The translations under genes and the position numbers were made by a program. From positions 100,304-164,303 of the forward strand of contig JAAFIM010000001.1 of the NCBI GenBank assembly GCA_013297745.1: a stretch of 64,000 nt of DNA, in the 5' to 3' direction. This DNA comes from Chitinophagales bacterium. Its GTDB lineage: Bacteria > Bacteroidota > Bacteroidia > Chitinophagales > Saprospiraceae. The notes under the pieces are model-generated. The model searched no databases, was not told the DNA's origin, and was given only the letters and a program-made list of their open reading frames with translations. This document shows positions 25,038 through 34,016 of the stretch, one piece after another; the first letter of the stretch is position 1, and each line of letters begins with the position of its first letter.

Positions 25038-27476
25038 ATGAAACATATCCCTTTGGCAATAATAATTGCCGCTTCACTAGCCCAAACTGCTTGGGCGCAA
25101 CCTACTCGCTCCCTTACTCCTGACAAAATGATGGAAATAGGTGATGCAAGTTTTGGTCAAAAAGACACTTATACAGCCCTCGAATGGTATACAAAAGCTT
25201 ATGACGCTGACAATTCCAATTTATTGGCAGCTCACCAAATCGCTACTATGTACGACCAACTTCGCGATTACAAAGAAGCTACTAAATGGTATGCTACTGT
25301 AGTAGATAAAGATAAAAATAAAGCTTATCCCAATGCTCGTCTGCGTTATGCACATACGCTAAAACTAAATGGTCAGTACGAAGAAGCTATCAAACAGTTT
25401 ACTGAAGTAGAAAAAGAAACTGCTGATGAACGCACCAAAAAAATATGTGCCATAGAAATTGAAGGTGCGCGCTGGGCTCGCAAATACCCAGAACAACCAG
25501 AACCGTTGGTGATAGAAAACGTTGGACGTAGTATCAACTCTCCTTCTTCAGAAGATGGTGCTTTTGCAGCTACTCGCGATAAAATTTATTACTCTTCGCT
25601 CAAAACTGATACGCTAATCTATACAGCTGAAGCTCCCGAAGACAAAAAAACCGCCAAAATCTATTATTCAACCCGCAGTTCGGACGGCACAGGCTGGGAA
25701 GCAGGCAAAGAATTTAACAATAGCATACTTTATCAAAGCGGTTTTCACGCAGTACAACCAGCTTTTACCCCTGATAAATCTAAATTTTATTTTGTAAAAG
25801 CAAAATTGGAAGGCAACTTCCTAAAAAACAGCCGCATTTATGTAGCCAATAACCAAAACGATAATTTGAGCAACCCTGTAGCTTTGTCTTTCAACTCAAA
25901 CGACTATAGCTGCAAAAATCCTCAAGTTGCTGTTATGGAAGGCAAATTGGTCTTGTTGTTTTCCTCTGACAAACCAGGCGGCAAAGGCGGTTTTGATATA
26001 TGGTATGCAGAAATCAACGCAGATGGCACCACTAAAGAGCCTTTGTTGGTTGGTGGCAACGTCAATACTATAGCTGACGACATTACCCCTTTCTTTGATG
26101 CACGCGAATCTATACTATATTTTAGCTCTCAAGGACACCCAAGTGTAGGCGGTTTTGACGTGTTCAAATCCAAATACAGCGCAGGCACTTACTCACAACC
26201 CGAAAATATGGGTTTTGGTTTCAACTCTCGCGTGGATGATTTCGGTTTCTCTATCAATCAAGAAGGCGCTGATGACTGTTATGGTTATGTAGTTTCTAAC
26301 CGTCCTGGTACGATTTCTATGAAAAGCGAAACTTGTTGCGATGACGTATTTTCTGTATTGATGCCCAACCGTTGCGATATTATCGCTAATGTGAACGTTA
26401 TCGACGAAGAAACTAAACAACCGCTCAAAAACGCTACAGTTCAATTGGTAGATAAAGCCACAGGCAAAGTTATCGACCAACAGAGCAATAAAGAAGGCAA
26501 CAACTATACTTTCAAGTTAGAACCCAACAAAGAGTATGAAGTTGTAGCCATAAAAGAAGGTTTTGACAAACCAAGCTCACAAACCAAACTTTCTACCCTC
26601 AAAAAAGATATTGGCGAAGTTACCAAACCTGTTACTATCAACAAAGAAACGCCTCTTAAAGAACAATTGGGCTTAGTGGTAGAAACTTACAACGCCAAAA
26701 CTCAACAAGGTTTGAATGGTGCTGAAGTTGCTATTTTTGATGCAGCTACAGGCGCAGAGTTGAAAAAAGAAAAACAAGATGGCAAAAATCGCTATGTTTT
26801 CCCATTAGGACGCGACCGCCAATACAAAATCGTAGCTTCTCGCGAAGGTTTTACGAGCGAAACTCGCACTATGACCCTTCAACAGGTGAAAATGGGCGAA
26901 ATGCAAAAAGTATATCTTACGCCTATGGAATTGCCTATATTCTATGATATATTCTTTGATTTCAACCGCGATGCTATCCGTACAGGTGCTGCTGATACCC
27001 TCAATAGAGTACTTGCTTCTTTGCAACAATTCCCTAACCTAGTAGTAGAAGTTCGCGGACACGCGGATGCTATTGGTAGTGATGGTTACAACGACCAACT
27101 TTCTGCTCGCCGTTCCAAAAATGCTATCGAATGGTTGGTAACCAAAGGTATAGCTCGTGAACGTTTTATCCCTCGCGCTGCTGGTGAAAAAGAACCTCGC
27201 GCTGCCAACGATAACAACGGTGTAGATAATCCCGAAGGACGTCAATTAAATCGCCGTGTTGAGTTCAAAATCATTGATGCCAAAGATGTAAAACCAACCC
27301 CAACTGGTGGCGTTACCGAATCTGGCAACCCTACAACCCCAGAAAAAACTGACCCTAAAAAAGACAAAATGTCTGGCAAAGGAAATGCTGATGCCAAAAA
27401 AGATAAAATGTCTGGCGAAAAAAATACCACAGATAAAAAAGACAAAATCAATAAAGCAGACGAAAAAAAAAAATAA
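25038..27476 (+). CDS. TPR-PD40-OmpA family protein (PorE/SprE-region type)
   Basis: 812 residues in the zero frame. Signal peptide to about 20; TPR-like helices about 25-140; PD40/WD40-like beta-propeller repeats about 160-390 (SSDKPGGKGGFDIWYAEI, FSSQGHPSVGGFDVFKS); two carboxypeptidase-regulatory-like folds about 450-625; OmpA domain about 634-750 with the peptidoglycan-binding motif LSARRSKNAIEWLVTKGI and NRRVEFKI. A Lys/Asp/Ser-rich tail follows (KKDKMSGKGN, KKDKMSGEKN). It tethers an outer-membrane machine to the wall and partners PorP. The frame ends TAA at 27474 right after an A11 run, and a DUF1573 domain follows in the -1 frame. Confidence 0.88.
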   Translation: MKHIPLAIIIAASLAQTAWAQPTRSLTPDKMMEIGDASFGQKDTYTALEWYTKAYDADNSNLLAAHQIATMYDQLRDYKEATKWYATVVDKDKNKAYPNARLRYAHTLKLNGQYEEAIKQFTEVEKETADERTKKICAIEIEGARWARKYPEQPEPLVIENVGRSINSPSSEDGAFAATRDKIYYSSLKTDTLIYTAEAPEDKKTAKIYYSTRSSDGTGWEAGKEFNNSILYQSGFHAVQPAFTPDKSKFYFVKAKLEGNFLKNSRIYVANNQNDNLSNPVALSFNSNDYSCKNPQVAVMEGKLVLLFSSDKPGGKGGFDIWYAEINADGTTKEPLLVGGNVNTIADDITPFFDARESILYFSSQGHPSVGGFDVFKSKYSAGTYSQPENMGFGFNSRVDDFGFSINQEGADDCYGYVVSNRPGTISMKSETCCDDVFSVLMPNRCDIIANVNVIDEETKQPLKNATVQLVDKATGKVIDQQSNKEGNNYTFKLEPNKEYEVVAIKEGFDKPSSQTKLSTLKKDIGEVTKPVTINKETPLKEQLGLVVETYNAKTQQGLNGAEVAIFDAATGAELKKEKQDGKNRYVFPLGRDRQYKIVASREGFTSETRTMTLQQVKMGEMQKVYLTPMELPIFYDIFFDFNRDAIRTGAADTLNRVLASLQQFPNLVVEVRGHADAIGSDGYNDQLSARRSKNAIEWLVTKGIARERFIPRAAGEKEPRAANDNNGVDNPEGRQLNRRVEFKIIDAKDVKPTPTGGVTESGNPTTPEKTDPKKDKMSGKGNADAKKDKMSGEKNTTDKKDKINKADEKKK

Positions 27477-27829
27477 GTGATTCGGACAAAACAGGCACTA
27501 ATCCTAACCCAACCACTACGATAACTTTCGGCAATACAAACACAAAATTAGGTCAAATTAAATTCGGCGAAACCAAAGAATTTACTTTTGAATTCACCAA
27601 CACAGGCAAAGAGGAATTTGTAGTCAAAAATATAGGTGGCTCTTGCTCTTGTACGGAAATTATAGACTTTAAAAAACGTGTTGCTGCTGGTCAAAAAGGA
27701 TTTATCAAAGTAAAATTTGATTCTAATAAAGCCTCTGTCCAAAATGCTTATCCTTCTGGAGTAGAGATTTTTGCCAATACGCCTGACCCACTTACCCTTT
27801 TCAATTTTACCATTGACGTTGTCAAATAA
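27455..27829 (+). CDS. DUF1573 domain in the -1 frame of the OmpA-family gene, no start codon
   Basis: This frame opens at 27455 after a stop and runs to TAA at 27827-27829. It has no ATG, GTG, TTG or CTG before or within the domain. The translated part (about 118 residues from the shift point) is a clear DUF1573 Ig-like domain: LGQIKFGETKEFTFEFTNTG, then GGSCSCTEI, then GQKGFIKVKFDS. It can be made only as a fusion with the OmpA-family protein, by -1 shift or one extra A in the A11 tract at 27463-27473, giving about 930 residues; or the break is a mutation or assembly error. The Lys-rich tail of the zero frame reads as the natural linker. Confidence 0.72.
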   Translation, partial: SRRKKKISDSDKTGTNPNPTTTITFGNTNTKLGQIKFGETKEFTFEFTNTGKEEFVVKNIGGSCSCTEIIDFKKRVAAGQKGFIKVKFDSNKASVQNAYPSGVEIFANTPDPLTLFNFTIDVVK

Positions 27830-27837
27830 TAACTTCT

Positions 27838-27873
27838 TGGGCTTGGCTTTTTTGCTAAGCCCTTTTTTTTTAA
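27838..27873 (+). terminator. Terminator after the DUF1573 frame
   Basis: GGGCTTGGC / GCTAAGCCC with a nine-T run. It lies just beyond the DUF1573 stop and not behind the OmpA stop at 27476, which supports one transcript covering both. Confidence 0.85.
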
Positions 27874-27898
27874 TCATCTTAGCCTTAACTTCTTCCCA

Positions 27899-28873
27899 AT
27901 GAATTTTTCCCAATTCCAACAACAGCTACAACAAACTCTTGCTTTTACTGAGCAATTGGCTAAACAATTTCCTGACGGCAATCTGCCCGCTTTGGATAAA
28001 GATGTGCTGACTGCTCGCCTGCGCTCGCTCTATGAGTTATTAACTTTTAACCAACCCAGTAACCTTTTTGTACAAACTTCAACCCCTACAGTTTTGGTGG
28101 AAACTATCGCTGAAACGGTTGAACAACCCACAGCTTTGGTGGAAACTATCGCTGAAACAGTTGAAAAACCCACAGTTTTGGTGGAAACTATAGCTGAAAC
28201 GGTTGAACAACCTACAGTTTTGGTGGAAACTATAGCTGAAACGGTTGAACAACCCACAGTTTTGGTGGAAACTATCGCTGAAGAATCCACAAGCAATGAA
28301 GTAGAGTTTGTTATAGAACAACCCCATACCCGTCTTAAACCAGAAGTCAATACACCTTTGGAAATTATAAACACAGAAAATATCTCCCAAGATAATTCGC
28401 TTGCTATAGTTCAAACCCCAAAAGAAGAACCTAAAACTGAAGTGACAGGTTTAACTGTCAATAGTGGATTTTCTATGGTAGAACAAAAAATAACGATTAA
28501 TAATCGTGCTATTTATGATGCTAATGAAGAAGCTTTGCGCAATCAATCCAGCTTTAAATCTGAATATGACGAATTATTTGAGTTTAAGGCTGCTTCTGAA
28601 TTATCCCAACGCTTAAGCGAGACCAAAGTGGAAGACCTCAATAAAGCTATGGGGTTGAATGAAAAATTCTTTTATATCAACGAATTATTTGGTGGCAATA
28701 GCGCAAAATTTCGCGCTTGTTTGGAATTTCTAAACAACAATGCTAAAAATATAGAAAGTGCCCGCGAGTACTTAGAAGCTGATATTATGGACACACATAG
28801 TTGGGCTAATCCCAAACGCAAACCTTTGGCCAAAGACTTTATCAAAACAGTAAGAAGACGTTATTTAAAATAA
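27899..28873 (+). CDS. Uncharacterised cytoplasmic protein with 14-residue acidic repeats
   Basis: 324 residues in three parts. An N-terminal helical part (1-60, MNFSQFQQQLQQTL) is followed by 4.6 copies of VLVETIAETVEQPT (about 65-128) and an acidic linker. The C-terminal domain of about 110 residues (KAMGLNEKFFYINELFGGN, then CLEFLNNN and KDFIKTVRRRYLK) is, as I recall, conserved in Bacteroidota proteins of unknown function. The repeat part is a flexible low-complexity spacer and is also a 42-bp DNA repeat. No signal peptide. Confidence 0.75.
   Translation: MNFSQFQQQLQQTLAFTEQLAKQFPDGNLPALDKDVLTARLRSLYELLTFNQPSNLFVQTSTPTVLVETIAETVEQPTALVETIAETVEKPTVLVETIAETVEQPTVLVETIAETVEQPTVLVETIAEESTSNEVEFVIEQPHTRLKPEVNTPLEIINTENISQDNSLAIVQTPKEEPKTEVTGLTVNSGFSMVEQKITINNRAIYDANEEALRNQSSFKSEYDELFEFKAASELSQRLSETKVEDLNKAMGLNEKFFYINELFGGNSAKFRACLEFLNNNAKNIESAREYLEADIMDTHSWANPKRKPLAKDFIKTVRRRYLK
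28091..28282 (+). repeat. 42-bp tandem repeat inside the 27899 gene
   Basis: Units start at 28091, 28133, 28175, 28217 and 28259 (the last partial), with only a few base differences (for example ATCGCT/ATAGCT and CAACCC/AAACCC). The recent-looking array lengthens the protein in 14-residue steps without changing frame. Confidence 0.9.
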
Positions 28874-28885
28874 AACTAAGGCTAG

Positions 28886-28920
28886 TTCGCTCCCCTTTCC
28901 GAAGGGAGAGCGTTTTTATT
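28886..28920 (+). terminator. Terminator
   Basis: Imperfect stem CGCTCCCCTTTC / AAGGGAGAGCG and a short T run. Confidence 0.65.
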
Positions 28921-28943
28921 TACAAAAAAAATTAAATCCTAAA

Positions 28944-31184
28944 ATGGCAAAAAAAATAAATCCCAAAAATAAAGCTGTACCCGACCCCATACCCAACAAC
29001 GTTGCAAGCCCCAAAGAAGAAATCAAAAATACAGAACCCAGCCAACAAGAAGCAGTAATACTAGAAAATGTAGCTTATCCATCCCAATATGTGGAAGAAT
29101 ATCAACAAAGCGGTTTATTCAAAAAGATATTTTGCTGGGTCGCTGCTATTGGGTTGGTATTGATGTCGATATTAAGTTTTGACTACGGCATATCAGGCGA
29201 TGAACAAGATATGTCAGAATACGGAAAGTCGGCACTCCAATTTTACACATCAGCGGGCAAAGATACATCAGCGTTCAAATTACCTTTGGACAAAGACCGC
29301 GTTTTTCGCTACTATGGCGCTTGGTTTGATGTAACAGCTGCCGCCATCAATAAAGTATCTCCTTTTTGGGAATACGACACCCGCCATTTATGGAATGCTT
29401 GGGTTGGTTGGCTGGCTATGCTATTTACGGGTTTGTGTGTGCAAAGATTAGCGGGTTGGCGGGCTGCTTTGATTGCTTTTGGGTTGATATATTTATCGCC
29501 AAGTTTTTTTGGTCACTCTATGAATAACCCCAAAGATATACCTTTTGCGTTTGGTATGGTATTTTCGTTATATTGGTTTATCCGTATTGTGCAAGAAATG
29601 CCCAACCCCAGCAAGAAAACACTATTTTGGGCTATGTTAGGAATAGGTTTGGCTATAGGCGCGCGTATAGCAGGTTTGATGTCAATAGGCTTTTTAGCTT
29701 TTATGATGGGCATTGATTTGTGGCGGCGTTATGGGATAATAAGCGGCACTTTTTCGAGTAGAATTATACCCTATTTATGGCGTGGGTTGGCAGTAGCTGT
29801 GGGCGGTTTTGCGATAGGCATGTTATTTTGGCCGTATGGTTTATTATCTCCTATCAAAAACACCCTTTACACCCTCAAACACATTTCGCACTTTCCGTTA
29901 TCACTACGCGAATTATTTGAAGGCGAACTTATACTATCTGCCGAATTACCAAGATATTACCTATTCAAATTTTTGATGATTAGCAATCCAGTTATAGTTT
30001 TTATAGGTTTATTTTCTGCTTTAGCTTTCCTCAAAAGTTTTGCGAAAAGATACGACGCCGTTTTATCGGGTGGATTAGCTTTTGCGTTTTTATTCCCTTT
30101 GGCTTATATCACTTACCAACACGCCAATGTTTACGGAGGCTGGCGGCATATTTTATTTGTGTATCCACCTTTGGTAGCTGTATCAGCTTTAGGTTTTGAA
30201 AATCTACTGCGTCAATTTGAAGAAAAAAAAGCAGCTTTTTATGCTGTAATAGGTTTATTAGGATTGGCTGGTACAAATAGCGTATTTTGGTATATTTATG
30301 CACACCCCAACCAATATATCTATTATAATGCGCTAGTGGGTGGCTTAGACGGTGCAACGGGAAATTATGAAACAGATTATTATTTCAACGGGATGCGCGC
30401 TACTTCGGACTGGTTTAGAACAGAAATTTTGGACAAACTACCTCAAGGCGATAGCGTTGTAGTAGCTTCCAATGCCAGCAAACAGTTGGATTTTTATTTC
30501 AAAGGAGATAAACGCATCAAAATTGTTTATACCAACTTCTACAATCGCAGCAATATACAATGGCAATACGGTATTTTCAACGTTAAGGGTGTTCATCCTG
30601 TACAAATCAAGCAAGGTTATTATCCCCCCAAAGGTACGATTTATACCAATCAAGTGAGCCAAACTGTGGTAGGTATAGTGATGAAACGCCTAAGCAATGA
30701 CGATTATATATGTTCAGAAGCCAATAAAGTAGGCGATTTTAACAAAACCATACAATTGGCTAATAATTATCTACAGAATATAGATTCTACAGATATTAGC
30801 GTGCGAGCTTTTTTGTCGAATGCATATTTGCAAACAAATAATTTAGACCAAGCCATCACCATCTCCAAGGGTACAGACAAATTTTATCCTGACCACGCTG
30901 GCGCTTTGGGGGTAATTGGACAAGCCTATTCCCGACAAGGTAAATTTACTGAATCAGCTGCAGTTTTTGAACGACTTTTGTCAGACAACAGGGATTTATT
31001 TTGGGCTCATTATTTTCAGGGTATGAATTATGGCAATTTGAATAACTGTGATAAAGCTCTTTCCCACATTGATACTTGCATTAGCATAAAACGCGATTTT
31101 AAAGATGCTTACGCCATAGGCGAACAAATTGCTACTCGTTGCGGCTATACCAGCAAAGCCAACGCTTACAGAGCAGGCAAATAA
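28944..31184 (+). CDS. GT-C-like membrane glycosyltransferase with C-terminal TPRs
   Basis: 746 residues. A soluble Lys/Pro-rich head of about 60 residues is followed by about ten membrane helices (65-480). The first periplasmic loop carries the acidic motif SFDYGISGDEQDMSEYG, the place of the catalytic Asp in GT-C enzymes. Residues about 590-740 form TPR repeats (AFLSNAYLQTNNLDQAI, ALGVIGQAYSRQGKF). Probably transfers a lipid-linked sugar at the periplasmic face; substrate unknown. Monocistronic, with a strong terminator. Confidence 0.68.
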   Translation: MAKKINPKNKAVPDPIPNNVASPKEEIKNTEPSQQEAVILENVAYPSQYVEEYQQSGLFKKIFCWVAAIGLVLMSILSFDYGISGDEQDMSEYGKSALQFYTSAGKDTSAFKLPLDKDRVFRYYGAWFDVTAAAINKVSPFWEYDTRHLWNAWVGWLAMLFTGLCVQRLAGWRAALIAFGLIYLSPSFFGHSMNNPKDIPFAFGMVFSLYWFIRIVQEMPNPSKKTLFWAMLGIGLAIGARIAGLMSIGFLAFMMGIDLWRRYGIISGTFSSRIIPYLWRGLAVAVGGFAIGMLFWPYGLLSPIKNTLYTLKHISHFPLSLRELFEGELILSAELPRYYLFKFLMISNPVIVFIGLFSALAFLKSFAKRYDAVLSGGLAFAFLFPLAYITYQHANVYGGWRHILFVYPPLVAVSALGFENLLRQFEEKKAAFYAVIGLLGLAGTNSVFWYIYAHPNQYIYYNALVGGLDGATGNYETDYYFNGMRATSDWFRTEILDKLPQGDSVVVASNASKQLDFYFKGDKRIKIVYTNFYNRSNIQWQYGIFNVKGVHPVQIKQGYYPPKGTIYTNQVSQTVVGIVMKRLSNDDYICSEANKVGDFNKTIQLANNYLQNIDSTDISVRAFLSNAYLQTNNLDQAITISKGTDKFYPDHAGALGVIGQAYSRQGKFTESAAVFERLLSDNRDLFWAHYFQGMNYGNLNNCDKALSHIDTCISIKRDFKDAYAIGEQIATRCGYTSKANAYRAGK

Positions 31185-31196
31185 AAATTTATGCAT

Positions 31197-31237
31197 AAAA
31201 AAAAGACCTTTCCGATTGGGAAAAGGTCTTTTTTTTA
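31197..31237. terminator. Bidirectional terminator
   Basis: AAAAAAGACCTTT / AAAGGTCTTTTTT stem between convergent genes. Confidence 0.85.
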
Positions 31238-31243
31238 TACGAA

Positions 31244-31936
31244 TTAGCCGCCCGCTAAAGCTATACAAGCTATACTTATGCGTATATTGGGTATTTTGTT
31301 GAGCATATCGACACAAGCCTCCAAAGTAGCCCCCGTAGTAATTACATCATCTACCAATAAAATATGTTTGCCACTCAAGGCTGCTTCATTGGCAATATAA
31401 AACACATCTTTGACATTTTCCAACCTTTCGGCGCGCGATTTGGCTGTTTGGGTAACTGTAGCTTTGGTTTTGATAAAATCTCGAGTAGAAAGGCGGCAAT
31501 TGAGCATTTCAGCTATTCCCTTGCCAAATAAAGTGGCTTGATTATAACCCCGTTTGAACTCTTTTTCTGGATGCATCGGCACAGGCACTACAACATCAAT
31601 ATCATAATCCGCTTGAGTAGCCAATAAGCCCCCGCAAAGTTTGCCAAGTGCTATACCAATTTCGGGACGGTTGTCGTATTTGAGTTTATGAACTAAATTC
31701 TGCAAATAACCCCCCTTAGCAAAATTGAATAAAGTCATCGCCCTGTGCAATTCTATTTTGCCATAAAAACGCTCCATTACTTTATTGTTGGGATATTGAT
31801 AATAATCAGCAATGCTCACTTTATACGCACAAGAAGCACACCAAATATCAGCAGGCATTTTTTTGTTCGTATCACAAGCAAGGCATAAATCAGGATACAA
31901 TAAATCCCCTAAAAATTGCAGTGGAGAAAAAAGCAT
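31244..31936 (-). CDS. comF: ComF-family phosphoribosyltransferase-like protein
   Basis: 230 residues. The N-terminal zinc-finger-like cysteines (LCLACD and WCASCAY) and the type I phosphoribosyltransferase fold are present, with the PRPP loop VDDVITTGATLE near residue 193 and VPVPMHPEKEFKRGYNQ near 115. ComF is needed for DNA uptake and handling during natural transformation in other bacteria; in Bacteroidota the role is assumed from family. No competence neighbours are seen. Confidence 0.9.
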   Translation of the reverse strand: MLFSPLQFLGDLLYPDLCLACDTNKKMPADIWCASCAYKVSIADYYQYPNNKVMERFYGKIELHRAMTLFNFAKGGYLQNLVHKLKYDNRPEIGIALGKLCGGLLATQADYDIDVVVPVPMHPEKEFKRGYNQATLFGKGIAEMLNCRLSTRDFIKTKATVTQTAKSRAERLENVKDVFYIANEAALSGKHILLVDDVITTGATLEACVDMLNKIPNIRISIACIALAGG

Positions 31937-31973
31937 AAATAATTAATTATCAATAATTTAAAAATCTATTTTT

Positions 31974-32483
31974 TTAATCTAAAGTGCCACATTGGCCAAA
32001 ATTAAGACTTTTGCAGAAATCAACCAATTTTTGTCTGCCCAACTCACTAAAAGCAGCTGACTTCTCGGGCATATCTTCAGGGTTGGCGACTATGGGCGTA
32101 GCCGAAAAATTATTACATTGAAAACAGATGCTAATATGTGCAACTATTTTATCTTGAGCATCATAAAAAACCAGCCCCAAACGCGGTTCAAAACAACGAT
32201 GCGACATTCCCCCGTAGCTATCAGGATTATTGATTAAACCCAAAAAGTGTTTAATTTGGTCGGGGCTGAGTTCCTGTTCTTTTTTGATATTGCTATTAAG
32301 CGCGCCTGATTTGGTTACGATTTTTTCGCGAACTTGGTTATCCTCAAAATGATAAGCTACCACTTTGGTATAAGCTGAATTGGGAAAAGCAAAATTTTTA
32401 TGCGAAGGTTTGTTTTGGGATTGACCAGCATCTTTGCAAGCCCAGAAATTTAAAAATATACTAAGTAGTAAAAAATATCTCAT
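31974..32483 (-). CDS. Small lipoprotein of unknown function
   Basis: 169 residues from the ATG at 32483 (MRYFLLLSIFLNFWAC). The longer frame to 32546 would push the lipobox (FWAC) too far from the N-terminus. The mature part is polar and has cysteines in a SICFQCNNFS motif. No family is recognised. Divergent from the YwqK-like pair. Confidence 0.6.
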   Translation of the reverse strand: MRYFLLLSIFLNFWACKDAGQSQNKPSHKNFAFPNSAYTKVVAYHFEDNQVREKIVTKSGALNSNIKKEQELSPDQIKHFLGLINNPDSYGGMSHRCFEPRLGLVFYDAQDKIVAHISICFQCNNFSATPIVANPEDMPEKSAAFSELGRQKLVDFCKSLNFGQCGTLD

Positions 32484-32580
32484 AAAGGAATTATTAATCT
32501 TGATGATATAAAGTTGATAATATAGTAAGCGCTTATTTTTATGCAAAAAAAGGAAAATTTATTACCGCAAAAGATTTTTT

Positions 32581-32613
32581 TTTGTTTTTAGTTGTAACTT
32601 TTTAGCAACTTTG
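32581..32613 (+). promoter_or_regulatory. Probable promoter of the YwqK-like pair
   Basis: TTTG (32581-32584), 21 bases, then CAACTTTG (one mismatch to TAnnTTTG), about 41 bases before the ATG. Confidence 0.5.
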
Positions 32614-32653
32614 CGCTTATTTTTTTGTTTTCAATCACCAATACACACAAAAT

Positions 32654-33358
32654 ATGCGTAAAACATCAATTATAGCAAGCCTTAATTTAGCTTTTTTGTT
32701 ATTATTAACCGCTTGCAGCAGCGAAACCACAAACAACAACAATCCGCCCACAACAGAAGAAACTGTAGCTGTGGAAATAATGACTGTCAAAAACGATGCT
32801 GGGCAAGTCGTGGAAGAATATCAAATGGATAAAGTCCGAAAACTCAAACACGGTTATGAAAAATCCTTTTATACCAGTGGCAAATTGATGCTAGAACGCA
32901 ACTACAAACTCGGCCAAGCAGAGGGAAAAGAGTTGTCGTACTACGAAAGCGGCCAACTCAAAAGCGAAATTATCAATCAAAACAATCGCCGTAATGGTGC
33001 GTTCAAACATTACTACGAAAATGGCAAATTAGAACAAGAGGGCGTTTATAAAGATGACGGAATTGAGGGCATTTTGAAAGTGTATTACAACACAGGCGCG
33101 CTCAAAGAAACCGTTACGTACAAAGACGGCAAAGAAAACGGCGAATTTATAGAATACAACGAAAATAACAGCCTCAAAGCCAAAGGCAATTATCTCACCA
33201 ACGACGAAGGCAAAGAGGTAGAAAATGGGCTGCTAGAATTGTACGACGAAACAGGCAAATTAAGCTCTAAAATGGACTGCGATATGGGCGTTTGTTATAC
33301 TGTTTGGACAGCAGAAAAAGGAAATATCACCCCCAAAAAATTGCCAAAACCCAATTAA
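32654..33358 (+). CDS. MORN_2/YwqK-like lipoprotein (first of a tandem pair)
   Basis: 234 residues. Lipoprotein signal with lipobox LTAC near residue 19, an Asn/Thr-rich linker, then about six short beta-hairpin repeats of the YwqK/MORN_2 type (SFYTSGKLMLERNYKLGQAEG, shown here in consensus as YYxxGxLxxExxYKxGxxxG). These repeats are often called antitoxin-like by database transfer but occur widely in Bacteroidota surface lipoproteins. It ends with paired cysteines (CDMGVC). The next gene is a paralogue starting 5 bases later. Confidence 0.75.
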   Translation: MRKTSIIASLNLAFLLLLTACSSETTNNNNPPTTEETVAVEIMTVKNDAGQVVEEYQMDKVRKLKHGYEKSFYTSGKLMLERNYKLGQAEGKELSYYESGQLKSEIINQNNRRNGAFKHYYENGKLEQEGVYKDDGIEGILKVYYNTGALKETVTYKDGKENGEFIEYNENNSLKAKGNYLTNDEGKEVENGLLELYDETGKLSSKMDCDMGVCYTVWTAEKGNITPKKLPKPN

Positions 33359-33363
33359 TCATA

Positions 33364-33963
33364 ATGCGTAATTTGCTCCTGTTCTGTGGCGGATTGATAG
33401 CATTGACTTGGTCGAGTTGTAGCCGAATTGTGCGCACCTATTCAGAAACAGGCCAATTGCAGGAAAAATACCGCCGCGACCGCCAACGCCAAATGCACGG
33501 CGAGTATAAATTATATTATTCCAATAAACAACTCTCTATCGCCCGCCAATATCAACACGGGCAAATCATAGGCACAGAATACACCTATTACGAAAATGGC
33601 AAAATTCGCAAAATTGCCCAATATCAACGCAATCTATACAACGGCAACTTTACCTATTACTACGATACTGGCGTGCTGGAACAAGAGGGCGTTTATAAAG
33701 ATGATGCTATAATCGGCAAACTAAAAACCTATTATAAATCTGGCCAACTGAAAGAAATTGTAAATTTTGAAAATGGGGAAGAAAATGGAGAGTTTATTTA
33801 TTATTATCCCAACGGCAAAGTGAAAGCTACAGGTCAGTTGAGAAATGGGGATAATTTTGACGGACAAATTCTTCGCTACGACGAAACCACGGGCGAATTG
33901 ATACAAAAACAACAATGCGATATGGGCGAATGTATCACTACTTGGCAAATTGGGGATAAATAA
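33364..33963 (+). CDS. MORN_2/YwqK-like lipoprotein (second of the pair)
   Basis: 199 residues from the ATG at 33364 (MRNLLLFCGGLIALTWSSC). The longer frame from 33292 lies inside the preceding gene and is rejected. The lipobox-like WSSC is followed by the same repeats and the same CDMGEC ending as the upstream copy; the segments LEQEGVYKDD are shared. Co-transcribed with its paralogue. Function unknown. Confidence 0.75.
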   Translation: MRNLLLFCGGLIALTWSSCSRIVRTYSETGQLQEKYRRDRQRQMHGEYKLYYSNKQLSIARQYQHGQIIGTEYTYYENGKIRKIAQYQRNLYNGNFTYYYDTGVLEQEGVYKDDAIIGKLKTYYKSGQLKEIVNFENGEENGEFIYYYPNGKVKATGQLRNGDNFDGQILRYDETTGELIQKQQCDMGECITTWQIGDK

Positions 33964-33969
33964 ATTACA

Positions 33970-34016
33970 AAAAAGGCTTTTACCAACTTATTATAGGTTG
34001 GTGAAAGCCTTTTTAC
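33970..34016. terminator. Bidirectional terminator
   Basis: AAAAAGGCTTTTACCAAC / GGTTGGTGAAAGCCTTTTT, a long stem between convergent genes. Confidence 0.9.

Noticed and set aside
28091-28282. CRISPR-like or regulatory repeat
   Set aside because: It lies fully inside a coding frame and encodes 14-residue repeats with no spacers.
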